From contig DKUU01000014.1 in NCBI GenBank assembly GCA_002490835.1, positions 8,510 through 72,509 of the forward strand: DNA of 64,000 bases, in the 5' to 3' direction. Shown here in pieces: positions 25,921 to 34,106 of the stretch. Source of the DNA: Lachnospiraceae bacterium UBA7196 (GTDB taxonomy: Bacteria > Bacillota > Clostridia > Lachnospirales > Lachnospiraceae). The notes under the pieces are model-generated. The model was not told the origin of the DNA, did no database searches, and saw only the letters and a list, made by a program, of their open reading frames with translations. Position 1 is the first letter of the stretch. Every line of letters starts with the position of its first letter. The position numbers and the translations under genes are program-made.

Positions 25921-27099
25921 ATGCTTGAGATGGTTATAGTACATGGGAATATTAAGACAATGGCGGGAGCGGATTTCCCGGATGGATATATAGAGATTGC
26001 GGACGGAAAGATTGCTGCGGTCGGCGGCATGGAGAACTGCCCGCAAGACGGATTTAAAAATAGCTGCGGCGCAGGCGGCGAGATTTTGGACGTACAGGGC
26101 GCGTTCGTGATGCCGGGCATCGTGGAGGCGCACTGTCACATGGGTATCACGGAGGAGAAAAAGGGGATGGAGGGGGACGACTGCAATGAGACGGTCGACC
26201 CGATCACCCCGCAGCTTCGTGCGATTGATGCGATCAACCCTATGGACGCGGCTTTTAACGACGCGCTGGCAGCAGGCATCACCTCCGCAATGGTCGGTCC
26301 CGGCAGTTCCAATGTCGTGGGTGGGCAGTTCGCCTTTATCAAGACGCACGGGCGCTGTATCGATCATATGATCGTGAAGGCGCCCGCGGCTATGAAGGTG
26401 GCTTTTGGGGAAAATCCAAAGGTGAATTATTCCGGACAGGGCAAGTCTCCTTCTACCCGTATGGCGATTGCCGCTATGCTCAGGGAAGAACTGACAAAGG
26501 CGAAGAACTATCGGGAAAAGCGGGAAAAAAACAGTGACGAACCGGCGGATTTTCGCTACGAGTGCTGGCTCCCTGTTCTGCGTGGAGAAATCCCCCTAAA
26601 GGCGCATGCGCATCGTGCTGATGATATTTTGACGGCTGTGCGTATTGCAAAAGAGTTTGGCCTGCGGATGACGCTAGATCACTGCAGTGAGGGGCACCTG
26701 ATCATGGACGAGCTGAAAGAGGCGGGTTTCCCGGCAATCGTGGGGCCGGATATGGCCAGCCGCAACAAGATCGAGGTGCAGAATATGGCTTTTAAGACAG
26801 CGGGACTTTTGGCGGGGCGGGGGATATTGACAGCGATCACCACCGATCATCCGGTCTCCAAGATTCAATTTCTGCCGATCTGCGCAGGACTGGCGGTAAA
26901 GTCCGGTATGGATTTTGAGGAAGGCCTGCGTGCGATCACGATCAACGCGGCAAAGATTTGCGGCGTGGATGAGCGGGTGGGCAGTCTGGAAGCGGGAAAG
27001 GATGCCGATATCGCCGTATTTTCAGGCAATCCCATGGAAGTATCCACACAGACCCTCTATACGATCTTAGATGGAAATATCGTGTATCGAAAGAAGTAA
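25921..27099 (+). CDS. Metal-dependent amidohydrolase
   Basis: This 392-residue amidohydrolase-superfamily enzyme has the metal-binding motif in VEAHCHMG, further ligand candidates in KAHAHRADD and LDHCSEGH, and the catalytic Asp in AITTDHPVS. The C-terminal NAAKICGVDERVGSLEAGKDA is typical of the imidazolonepropionase/dihydroorotase-like branch. Cytosolic. Substrate cannot be assigned; no histidine-utilisation genes are nearby. The start ATG 25921 has GAAGGG only two bases upstream; ATG 25930, three codons later, is an alternative. It stands alone between the dyad element and the GH9-like gene. Confidence 0.85.
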   Translation: MLEMVIVHGNIKTMAGADFPDGYIEIADGKIAAVGGMENCPQDGFKNSCGAGGEILDVQGAFVMPGIVEAHCHMGITEEKKGMEGDDCNETVDPITPQLRAIDAINPMDAAFNDALAAGITSAMVGPGSSNVVGGQFAFIKTHGRCIDHMIVKAPAAMKVAFGENPKVNYSGQGKSPSTRMAIAAMLREELTKAKNYREKREKNSDEPADFRYECWLPVLRGEIPLKAHAHRADDILTAVRIAKEFGLRMTLDHCSEGHLIMDELKEAGFPAIVGPDMASRNKIEVQNMAFKTAGLLAGRGILTAITTDHPVSKIQFLPICAGLAVKSGMDFEEGLRAITINAAKICGVDERVGSLEAGKDADIAVFSGNPMEVSTQTLYTILDGNIVYRKK

Positions 27100-27119
27100 G
27101 CGGCGCGGACAAAAAAACT

Positions 27120-27147
27120 TTGGCATGATGAAAAAATATGTTACAAT
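27120..27147 (+). promoter_or_regulatory. Probable sigma-A promoter of the GH9-like gene
   Basis: TTGGCA (27120-27125) and TACAAT (27142-27147) are separated by 16 bases, about 55 bases before the start codon. Confidence 0.6.
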
Positions 27148-27201
27148 GGATGAGATAGAGAGTTAGGAAGTCTGACAAAATTGGTTAATTAGGAAATCGC
27201 T

Positions 27202-28788
27202 ATGCAAAAGAATTGCTTACGACGAAAAATGACAGCATTGATGCTTGCCACAGCACTGCTTTTGACGGGCTGCAGTGGTTTTGATAAGCTGCAGACACAG
27301 AGGCCTGCGGGCGGGGAAGGGGCGGATGAGTTTACCAGTCTCGGACTTTCTCCGGAATTTGACTATGAAGTGCCTGAGAGCCTGCCGAGCATTTTGGTGG
27401 ATCAGGTGGGTTACGCCTGCGGGAGCAATAAGCTGGCGATGGTAAACGGCGAGCAGCCGCCCGGGACGTTCACGATCGTTGACGCAAAGACCGGGCGCGA
27501 AGTCTACACGGGGAAAATTGAGCAGAAGAGCTATGACGAGACGCTGGGTGCGTATATCAGCCATGCGGATTTCACCGATTTCAATACCCCCGGACGTTAT
27601 TATATTCAGGCATCGTCGATTGGTCAGTCCTATGAATTTGAGATTGCGGAAGAGCCTTTTGCAGCCCTTTTTCAAAAAGTTTTTAGGCAGTATTACTGTA
27701 ATCGCTGCGGCCTGACTTTGTCTGCGGAGCTTGCGGGGGATGCGGCGCATAATGCCTGTCATTCCAGAGAGGCCCAGATGAAGGAAGAGGCGATGATCAA
27801 GCTGGACGTATCGGGCGGCTGGCATGTGGACGAGATCGGAAGCCGTGATGTGGCGAAGGGCTGTCGGACTATCAATACGCTGCTTTTGGCTTATGAGCTT
27901 TATCCGGATGCCTTTGGAGATGCAATGGGAATCCCTGAGAGTGGAAACGGAATTCCTGATATTCTGGATGAGGTGAAGTATGAGATCGACTGGCTCCTTA
28001 AGATGCAGGACGCAAAGAGCGGGGCGGTATATGCCTCTGTCAGCTCTGTGGACAATAAGACGGCAGGTTACATCCTCTACATAGATAAGATCACCATGGA
28101 CGCCACGATCCACTTTGCGGCCGCTATGGCGAAATTCAGTTATCTTTATCAGAGTTATGATCTGGAATTTGCAACGCTTTGTCTGAAGGCGGCGGACAGG
28201 GCTTACCGCTATGCGGAACAATATCTGGCCGATATTTCTCAGGAGCAGTATTTTCACGCGGCGACAGAACTTTACCGCGCTACGGGCGGTTATCAGTATC
28301 ATAGTGTGGTGAAGTCCTATCTGGGGCAGAATGCGAAACCGGATCTGGAGAATGATTTTGCGTTTTGGGGGTGTGTGACCTACCTTTCCACGAAGCAGAC
28401 GGTGGATATGAAACTTTGCAGCGACGTGATCCAAAATCTGATGCAGAAGGTGGAAACCATATCTTATGCGTCAAAGGGTTCTAAACTGCTGGTGAAAACG
28501 GATGAGAAGCAGAGCTCTCATGCAGGTCTGCTGCGGGATATGACGAGACTGGCAGTTGTGGATCATATCATTACCAATCATGAATATGCTACGGTGCTGG
28601 AAAATCATTTGCATTATATGTTGGGGAGAAATCTACAGTCCATTTCCTATCTGGATGATGTCGGCGAGCGAAATTACCGGACGATCGACAAGGCGATGGG
28701 CGTTATGAAGCAGGTGGATCTGAATGCGGAACTGCTGCTTATGTTTGCCGCCATCATGGATGATGAGCGGGTGGTAAGCGAGGAGTAA
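27202..28788 (+). CDS. GH9-like lipoprotein lacking GH9 catalytic residues
   Basis: The 528-residue precursor has a lipobox (LLTGC, Cys24), an N-terminal Ig-like CelD-type domain (about 60-150; ILVDQVGYACGSNKLAMV) and a GH9 alpha/alpha-barrel (LLLAYELYPDAFGDAMGIPE then NGIPDILDEVKYEIDWLLKM). Active GH9 enzymes have a DAGD motif after GGW(H/Y); here residues 205-212 read GGWHVDEI. The C-terminal NEV-type acid motif is also absent (MKQVDLNAELLL), as is the PHHR substrate motif. I infer a surface-anchored carbohydrate-binding or structural pseudoenzyme. The gene has its own promoter and terminator and is not in an obvious cellulolytic operon. Confidence 0.85.
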   Translation: MQKNCLRRKMTALMLATALLLTGCSGFDKLQTQRPAGGEGADEFTSLGLSPEFDYEVPESLPSILVDQVGYACGSNKLAMVNGEQPPGTFTIVDAKTGREVYTGKIEQKSYDETLGAYISHADFTDFNTPGRYYIQASSIGQSYEFEIAEEPFAALFQKVFRQYYCNRCGLTLSAELAGDAAHNACHSREAQMKEEAMIKLDVSGGWHVDEIGSRDVAKGCRTINTLLLAYELYPDAFGDAMGIPESGNGIPDILDEVKYEIDWLLKMQDAKSGAVYASVSSVDNKTAGYILYIDKITMDATIHFAAAMAKFSYLYQSYDLEFATLCLKAADRAYRYAEQYLADISQEQYFHAATELYRATGGYQYHSVVKSYLGQNAKPDLENDFAFWGCVTYLSTKQTVDMKLCSDVIQNLMQKVETISYASKGSKLLVKTDEKQSSHAGLLRDMTRLAVVDHIITNHEYATVLENHLHYMLGRNLQSISYLDDVGERNYRTIDKAMGVMKQVDLNAELLLMFAAIMDDERVVSEE

Positions 28789-28789
28789 T

Positions 28790-28855
28790 ACACAAAAAGA
28801 ACTTCTAATGCTCACAGCAAAGGCTGTTTCGCAAAGAAGTTCTATGTTTTGTGTT
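28790..28855. terminator. Bidirectional terminator between GH9-like gene and plsC
   Basis: ACACAAAA-AGAACTTCT pairs with AGAAGTTCT-ATG-TTTTGTGT. The A and T runs let it serve the convergent genes on both strands. Confidence 0.75.
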
Positions 28856-28884
28856 AGAGAATGCCTAGAATGCAGGCATTCTCT
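28856..28884. repeat. Perfect 10-bp hairpin
   Basis: AGAGAATGCC and GGCATTCTCT are separated by nine bases. The stem shares GAGAATGC/GCATTCTC with the hairpin at 23653-23679, suggesting a small repeated palindrome. Confidence 0.65.
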
Positions 28885-28905
28885 GCGCAGACTGCTAAGA
28901 GCAGA

Positions 28906-29640
28906 TTACACGGCAGATTTATTTTTAAAATACATGGTTTGAATGACGGAAAGAACCGTATCGTCGATGTGGCGTTTCTGTTCTTTGTCGAGGTCTTTTA
29001 TGTAGATGGGGGCGCCGTACTCGATAACGACGTGGGCCTTTTTGATCCACGGGAAATGGGCCTCCCAGATCTGGTCGGCATTGTTGATGCTGATGGGGAC
29101 GATGGGACAGCCTGACTTTTCGGCGATCTTAAAACTGCCGCCATGGAAGGGCAAAAAGGCATCAGGTTCCTTGCTGCGGCTTCCTTCCGGGAAGATGCAG
29201 ATGGAGATGCCGGATTTTACTTTTTCGACAGCGGTGAGGATGGTCTTCATGCCCTGTTTGATGTCGTTTCGGTCCAAAAAGAGACAGTGCAGATTTTTCA
29301 TCCAGTGCGAAAGGAGCGGCACCTTTATCATGCCGATCTTTGCGATGTAGCCGGTGGGCCGTGGCACCCGCACATAGGTCATGATAATGTCAAAATAGCT
29401 TCGGTGATTGCCGATGTAGAGAACGGCTTCATCCTGTGGAATGTTCTCTTCGCCGATCACCGTGACGGATACGCCGGAGAGAAAGAGGACACAGCGGAAA
29501 GCCCAGTTGACGATGGCTAGTGAGCTTTTGTTTTTTACTTCCATATTCCATTTTCCAAGAAAATATTCTACGATCAAAAGCGGGATGCTAAAGATCAGAA
29601 AAAGGACTACAAACAGGATGACTAACAGAAGACGAATCAT
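28906..29640 (-). CDS. plsC: 1-acyl-sn-glycerol-3-phosphate acyltransferase
   Basis: The enzyme adds the second acyl chain to lysophosphatidic acid, giving phosphatidic acid for membrane lipid synthesis. The 244-residue protein has an N-terminal membrane anchor (LLLVILFVVLFLIFSIPLLI), the catalytic HX4D motif NHRSYFD, and the substrate motif FPEGSRS. It is on the minus strand, convergent with the GH9-like gene and divergent from the PrcB-like gene. Confidence 0.93.
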   Translation of the reverse strand: MIRLLLVILFVVLFLIFSIPLLIVEYFLGKWNMEVKNKSSLAIVNWAFRCVLFLSGVSVTVIGEENIPQDEAVLYIGNHRSYFDIIMTYVRVPRPTGYIAKIGMIKVPLLSHWMKNLHCLFLDRNDIKQGMKTILTAVEKVKSGISICIFPEGSRSKEPDAFLPFHGGSFKIAEKSGCPIVPISINNADQIWEAHFPWIKKAHVVIEYGAPIYIKDLDKEQKRHIDDTVLSVIQTMYFKNKSAV

Positions 29641-29815
29641 AACAAAATAACCTTTCTATTCATTTTTCATAAGGATAACTTCGTAAACTGACTGCTAAAA
29701 CAGATGTGTGCTGCACTGCGTTCTGCAATCATCTATATAGTATACACGAACCCGTAGGAATAGACAATGCCTCCGCATAATAAATTAGATAGTAAGAGGA
29801 AGTTGTGGAGGCTCT

Positions 29816-30244
29816 ATGCGGAAACAAGATGAATTTCAGAGGAAAATGATAAGCGCCTGTCTGGTCTGCCTGCTGTGTTTTTTGGTATATGCCTGCGGGA
29901 AAAAGCAGGACGCGATGGAGAAGATCAAAGATTTGGAATACACGGTGATAGCGGAAGATAACATACCGAAGGAGCTGCTTGCAAAGATCGAGGAAAAGAA
30001 GGAAAACACTTTCCGGCTGACCTTTGAGGATCAGGGGTTTCTTTATATCTGCATGGGTTACGGAACGCAGCAGACCGGGGGTTACAGCATTGCGGTGAAT
30101 GCCTTGTATGAGACGGCCAATGCGGTCTACATAGACACAAATTTGATTGGGCCGTCTCCGGAGGAGAAGAAAAATCAGGTGAAGAGTTATCCGTTTGTGG
30201 TGGTGAAGACGGAGTTTTTGGATAAGCCGGTGGTGTTTGAGTAG
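29816..30244 (+). CDS. Small PrcB-like lipoprotein
   Basis: This 142-residue lipoprotein (lipobox VYAC, Cys27) ends in a domain resembling PrcB C-terminal domains (GYGTQQTGGYSIAVNALYET, then VYIDTNLIGPSPEE). In spirochaetes PrcB partners a surface protease; here no protease is adjacent, so only domain-level similarity is claimed. The start ATG 29816 follows GGAGG by four bases, and the ribosome site can pair with a nearby GCCTCC. Confidence 0.7.
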   Translation: MRKQDEFQRKMISACLVCLLCFLVYACGKKQDAMEKIKDLEYTVIAEDNIPKELLAKIEEKKENTFRLTFEDQGFLYICMGYGTQQTGGYSIAVNALYETANAVYIDTNLIGPSPEEKKNQVKSYPFVVVKTEFLDKPVVFE

Positions 30245-30252
30245 GAGATACA

Positions 30253-30439
30253 TTGCGAAATACCCGATAGGTTGTTGGAATTGCGCAAGCAGCATAATCA
30301 ACGCAGACGCGCTTGCGCTCCATTTCGAACGCAGCGGTACTAGGCTCGAAAGAACCTCGCCAAGTGCCGGCGTTCTACAAGGGTCTGCTTATGATTATGT
30401 TGTTTGCACAATTAATTAACGTTGAGATGAGTTTCGCAA
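30253..30439. repeat. Dispersed structured element, copy A (candidate RNA or MITE)
   Basis: The outer imperfect inverted repeat runs from TTGCGAAA (30253) to TTTCGCAA (30439), with inner block CATAATCA/TGATTATG. Inside are a small hairpin GCG-CTTG-CGC (30309-30318) and a long hairpin: GAACGC/GCGTTC, AG bulge, CGGTACT/AGTGCCG, A-A mismatch, GGC/GCC, and an internal loop TCGAAAGAACCTC. The same architecture recurs at 38611-38744 with different stem bases. No open reading frame. It lies between the PrcB-like gene and pyrC. Confidence 0.8.
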
Positions 30440-30491
30440 GTGCGGAAAGAATAGAGAGAATAAAAAAGAATATAGAATAAGAGGGATAAAG

Positions 30492-31844
30492 ATGCTGTAT
30501 TTAAAAAACGGATATTTAATAGACCCCGCGTCGGGGCGGGAAGGATGTTATGATATTTTAATTGATGAGGATGGCGGGAAGATTGTGAGGATCGTGCCGC
30601 AGGGGACGGCTGTGGCGGAACTTTTGCGCGGTGAGGAGAAAGAGCGGGCGGGCAGCGGGCAGCCAGAAGATGATATTTTTGTTAATGAGATTGACTTAGA
30701 TGGTCAATTTGTTGCGCCGGGTTTGGTGGATGTGCATGTGCATTTCCGCGATCCGGGGTTTACGCATAAGGAGGATATTCACACGGGAGCGGCGGCTGCG
30801 GCGAAGGGCGGCTTTACCTCGGTGGTGCTGATGGCGAACACGAAGCCTGCGGTGGATAACCTTGAAACGCTGGCTTATGTGCTGGATAAGGGTAGGGAGA
30901 CGGGCATCCATGTCCATACCTGCGCCAATGTGACGAAGGGACTTGCGGGGAAAGAGCTGACGGATATGGAAATGCTTGCAGGAAACGGGGCGGCCGGCTT
31001 TACCGACGACGGGATCCCGCTGATGGACGAGACGCTGCTCAGACAGGCGTTGCAGCAGGCGGCAAAGTGTGGAAAACCGGTCAGCCTGCATGAGGAAAAT
31101 CCGGCGCTCATCAAAAATAACGGCGTGAATGCAGGTGCGGCGGCAGCCCATTACGGAATCGGCGGTTCGCCAAGAGAGGCGGAGATTTCCATGGTGGAGC
31201 GGGATCTGCGGATCGCCTTGGAGGAGGAAGCCGATCTTTCCATCCAGCATATCAGCACGAAAGAGGCTGTGGAGCTGGTGCGCAAGGCGAAAAAGAAAAG
31301 CAGTCATATATTTGCGGAAGCGACGCCGCATCATTTTACGTTGACGGAAGAAGCGGTGATAAGGCATGGGACGCTGGCAAAAATGAATCCGCCCCTGCGG
31401 GAGGAGGAAGACCGCCTTGCCATTATCGAAGGGCTTCGGGACGGCACGATCGATATGATCGCCACCGATCACGCGCCGCACAGCACGGAAGAAAAGGCGA
31501 AACCGCTGACGGAAGCCCCCAGCGGCATCATTGGCTTGGAGACGGCCCTTTCTTTGGGAATCCGTGAACTGGTAGATAAGGGCTATTTATCCATGATGGA
31601 ATTGATAGAGAAAATGAGCCTTGCGCCGGCGAAGCTGTATCACCTTGACGCGGGGTATCTGGCTGAGGGCGGTCCGGCCGATCTGGTGGTATTTGATCCA
31701 AAGCAGGAATGGGTGGTAAAGGAGTTTGTGTCAAAAGCGGCAAACTCGCCCTTTGTGGGGGAGAGCCTGCCGGGGGTGGTGGGGTATACCATCTGCGGAG
31801 GAGAGGTTGTGTACCGTGGGAAGGATGTCAGGGATGAAAATTAA
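30492..31844 (+). CDS. pyrC: Dihydroorotase
   Basis: PyrC closes carbamoyl-aspartate to dihydroorotate in pyrimidine synthesis. The 450-residue class I enzyme has the zinc motif VDVHVHFRDPGFTHKED, the flexible-site NTKPAVDN segment, ligand regions SLHEENP and QHISTKEAVELV, and the catalytic Asp in IATDHAPHSTEEKAKP. GAGGG precedes the ATG. The next pathway genes, pyrK and pyrD, lie 3.4 kb downstream beyond unrelated accessory genes. Residues about 35-60 form an insertion rich in Glu/Gly. Confidence 0.95.
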   Translation: MLYLKNGYLIDPASGREGCYDILIDEDGGKIVRIVPQGTAVAELLRGEEKERAGSGQPEDDIFVNEIDLDGQFVAPGLVDVHVHFRDPGFTHKEDIHTGAAAAAKGGFTSVVLMANTKPAVDNLETLAYVLDKGRETGIHVHTCANVTKGLAGKELTDMEMLAGNGAAGFTDDGIPLMDETLLRQALQQAAKCGKPVSLHEENPALIKNNGVNAGAAAAHYGIGGSPREAEISMVERDLRIALEEEADLSIQHISTKEAVELVRKAKKKSSHIFAEATPHHFTLTEEAVIRHGTLAKMNPPLREEEDRLAIIEGLRDGTIDMIATDHAPHSTEEKAKPLTEAPSGIIGLETALSLGIRELVDKGYLSMMELIEKMSLAPAKLYHLDAGYLAEGGPADLVVFDPKQEWVVKEFVSKAANSPFVGESLPGVVGYTICGGEVVYRGKDVRDEN

Positions 31845-32160
31845 TTGGAGAGTATGGGCTCTTTTACCGTTGCGGAGTTTGCTGTTTGCGGCTGCCTTTT
31901 TCTTTGTCAGCGGTATTAGCCGGAAAGATTTGACGGACATCACGCATTGGTGGTCAATTATAGCATCCGCAGTCAATCTTGTTACCATCGTCGCTTTATG
32001 GATAATATACAAACGGGACGGCATAACCTATTGTGAATTGATCCGTTATGAAAAAAAGCAGGGAAACTTTTTGAAAGGATTTTTGTTTGTCTTCATGATG
32101 CTGTTGATTGGTATGGGCGGCCGTTTTACTTCCGACATTTTTCTATGCCTTGCAGCATAA
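31834..32160 (+). pseudogene. Short membrane protein, probable truncated CPBP-like remnant
   Basis: The 108-residue reading frame overlaps the end of pyrC and encodes about three membrane helices (ALLPLRSLLFAAAFFFVSGI; WWSIIASAVNLVTIVALWII; FLKGFLFVFMMLLIGMGG). This resembles only the N-terminal part of CPBP/abortive-infection-type membrane proteins, which are usually over 250 residues and hold their catalytic motifs further downstream. The frame ends abruptly after GMGG, and only about 130 bases remain before the next gene. A frameshift or deletion is likely; an intact small membrane protein cannot be excluded. Start may be 31825 or 31834. Confidence 0.5.
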
Positions 32161-32294
32161 CTTTATTCCCACGATGTTTGATAGCAGATTTATAATCTAT
32201 CCATCCGGAAATCTATAGAATGATGATTGGGAAGTGATGCGGTGCAGACTTTTTAATTGACCATATCGTTATGCCGGGTTGACTGCGGCAAGTT

Positions 32295-32729
32295 TCAAAA
32301 CTCATCCACCGAAAGCGTCACATTGTTCAGACCATGATAGTAATTGACGGTCTCGGCGGTAAACTTGTAGACGCAGTAATCCTCGTCGTCCACGCCCTTC
32401 GGATAATAGATTTCGCAGCCGTCCCGCCAGAGGAAGGCTTTCGTCTCATGGTCGGTGCAGACTTCCATGGTTCCCGTGAAAAGCGCGCCCTTATACTGAT
32501 CCTTGGTATCGTCCACATAGTACACGGATGCTTTTGGGTTTTTTAAAAACTGCGCCACCCGCTTGGAACTGGTGTTGGTGGAAAAGTAATGGATTTTCAT
32601 GCTTTCGTGTTCAAAGCACAGCATACCTTTGATCTGAGGGAAGCCGTCCTCATTCACCGAGGCGATATAAGCGACCTGTGCATTCTCGCGAAGTTCGCGG
32701 ATCTCCGATTTGATCTTGTTCATTTCCAT
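32295..32729 (-). CDS. Pyridoxamine 5'-phosphate oxidase-family flavoprotein
   Basis: This 144-residue protein has the split-barrel FMN-binding fold of the PNPOx-like family (AQVAYIASVNEDGFPQIKGM, then FSTNTSSKRVAQFLKNPKAS). Many such proteins are flavin- or haem-binding reductases of unknown substrate. Two in-frame starts each have a ribosome site: ATG 32729 (AAAGGAGA, family-typical N-terminus) and ATG 32804 (GGAG, adds 25 basic residues). I prefer 32729. The promoter contains a perfect 18-bp palindrome between -35 and -10. Confidence 0.85.
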   Translation of the reverse strand: MEMNKIKSEIRELRENAQVAYIASVNEDGFPQIKGMLCFEHESMKIHYFSTNTSSKRVAQFLKNPKASVYYVDDTKDQYKGALFTGTMEVCTDHETKAFLWRDGCEIYYPKGVDDEDYCVYKFTAETVNYYHGLNNVTLSVDEF

Positions 32730-32905
32730 TTTTGTAAGTCTCCTTTTCTGTAGTATTTTTAAACAGGTTCCTAAGAACTGCTTGCAGAGCGAGTATTTTT
32801 TCATTGCCGGCTCCCTCGCGTAAATTTACTTCCGTTGTTGCATCCGTTACGAAAACAGCTTTTGTCAATTGTTTATCTGCACCATCTGCACCACTTATAT
32901 TATAT

Positions 32906-32934
32906 AGAATAGTACTATATAGTACTAATGTCAA
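32906..32934 (-). promoter_or_regulatory. Promoter of the PNPOx-like gene with palindromic operator
   Basis: On the minus strand TTGACA and TATTCT are separated by 17 bases. The spacer is almost filled by TAGTACTATATAGTACTA (32910-32927), a perfect palindrome. A repressor bound there would block RNA polymerase. Confidence 0.65.
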
Positions 32935-32986
32935 GCAGATTTTTTATTATGACTCGTTGTAACGGTTAAACGTTTGGAAATTAATC

Positions 32987-33015
32987 TTGTAATGGGAAAA
33001 TGAATGTGTTACAAT
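32987..33015 (+). promoter_or_regulatory. Promoter of the isochorismatase-like gene (cassette copy 1)
   Basis: TTGTAA (32987-32992) and TACAAT (33010-33015) are 17 bases apart, just downstream of TTAAACGTTTGGAA. The whole stretch from about 32965 to 33046 is repeated, with an insertion, upstream of the gene at 34278. Confidence 0.7.
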
Positions 33016-33052
33016 CTCCTTGCTTACAATTTAACATTGCAGGGGGAAGAAT

Positions 33053-33586
33053 ATGATCTTACTTGTGGTAGACACCCAGAAAGGAATTACGGATGAAAGA
33101 CTGTTTGCGTTTGAACAGCTGAAGGAGAATATAAAGACGCTGATCGCGCGGGCCAGAAAACATCATGTGGAAGTCGTGTATGTGAGGCATGACGACGGAC
33201 CCGGAACAGGCTTTTCCGTGGGAGATGATGAATTTGAGATATATGAGGAGTTTGCTCCTTTGGCAGGCGAACGTATTTTTGATAAGACCGTAAACAGCGC
33301 CCTGCATGAATCGGTGGGATTATTACAGTATTTGGCGGAGAAAAAGGAAACTAAAATAATGATCGTCGGTCTGCAGACAAATTTCTGTATCGATGCCACT
33401 ATTCAAAGCGGCTACAATCAGGGTTTTGAGATGATCGTGCCGGCGTATGCGAACTCTACGTTTGATAATGATTATATGAAGAAGGACGTGTGCTATCATT
33501 ACTATAATGATCTCATGTGGAACGGCAGATATGCAAAGTGTGTCTCGATGGAGGAAGCGACGGCGATGCTTGCGGGCGACTGCTGA
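33053..33586 (+). CDS. Isochorismatase-family cysteine hydrolase
   Basis: This 177-residue cytosolic hydrolase starts ILLVVDTQKGITDERLF, with the catalytic Asp in VDTQ, and has VGLQTNFCIDATIQSGYNQG with the nucleophilic cysteine, plus the usual lysine near FDKTVNSAL. Family members include nicotinamidases and other amidases; the substrate here is not clear. AGGGGGAAG precedes the ATG. It is followed 35 bases later by a small EamA-type transporter gene. Confidence 0.9.
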   Translation: MILLVVDTQKGITDERLFAFEQLKENIKTLIARARKHHVEVVYVRHDDGPGTGFSVGDDEFEIYEEFAPLAGERIFDKTVNSALHESVGLLQYLAEKKETKIMIVGLQTNFCIDATIQSGYNQGFEMIVPAYANSTFDNDYMKKDVCYHYYNDLMWNGRYAKCVSMEEATAMLAGDC

Positions 33587-33621
33587 GGTGTTGACTGCTT
33601 ATTTTGCTAAGGGGGATGTTT

Positions 33622-34035
33622 ATGTGGTTTCTATTTGCAATTTTGTCCGCCGTATTTGCGGCCTTAACTTCTATTTTAGCCAAGATCGGTATCGAAGGCG
33701 TAAATTCCAATCTCGCCACGGCAATCAGAACGGTCGTGGTCGTGATCATGGCGTGGGGGATGGTGTTTCTGACCAATGCGCAGGGCGGTATTGCACAGAT
33801 TAGCAGGAAGAGCTGGGTTTTTTTGATTCTGTCCGGGCTGGCGACAGGCGCGTCGTGGCTTTGCTATTACCATGCTTTGCAGACGGGAGAGGCTTCCAAG
33901 GTAGTGCCCATCGACAAGCTGAGTGTGGTGATCACGCTGGTACTTGCCTTTGTGTTCCTGCATGAAGAATTTACCGCAAGGTCACTGATCGGTTGTGTGC
34001 TGATAGGGGCAGGGACGCTGATCATGGTGTTATGA
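33622..34035 (+). CDS. EamA-type small transporter (half-size)
   Basis: The 137-residue membrane protein holds one EamA repeat of about four to five helices (WFLFAILSAVFAALTSILAK ... SVVITLVLAFVFLHEEFTAR). Such half-size DMT proteins are thought to act as homodimers. ATG 33622 is chosen because AAGGGGG lies six bases upstream. It is probably co-transcribed with the preceding hydrolase. Cargo is unknown. Confidence 0.88.
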   Translation: MWFLFAILSAVFAALTSILAKIGIEGVNSNLATAIRTVVVVIMAWGMVFLTNAQGGIAQISRKSWVFLILSGLATGASWLCYYHALQTGEASKVVPIDKLSVVITLVLAFVFLHEEFTARSLIGCVLIGAGTLIMVL

Positions 34036-34054
34036 TTGCTGGATTATGTTTAAA

Positions 34055-34106
34055 TTTTAAACGTTTAAAAGTTTATCTTGTAATGAAAAATAGAATGTGT
34101 TACAAT
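34055..34106 (+). promoter_or_regulatory. Promoter of the Rpn-family gene (cassette copy 2) with palindrome
   Basis: TTGTAA (34078-34083) and TACAAT (34101-34106) are 17 bases apart, preceded by the perfect palindrome TTTTAAACGTTTAAAA (34055-34070). The block matches copy 1 at 32965-33015. Downstream, 34107-34198 is an extra 92-base stretch absent from copy 1, after which CTCCTTGCTTACAATT resumes the match. Confidence 0.7.

Noticed and set aside
27217..28434. 405-residue open frame on the minus strand opposite the GH9-like gene
   Set aside because: It is fully antisense to a gene with clear domain signatures, has no ribosome site, and its composition is typical of a shadow frame.
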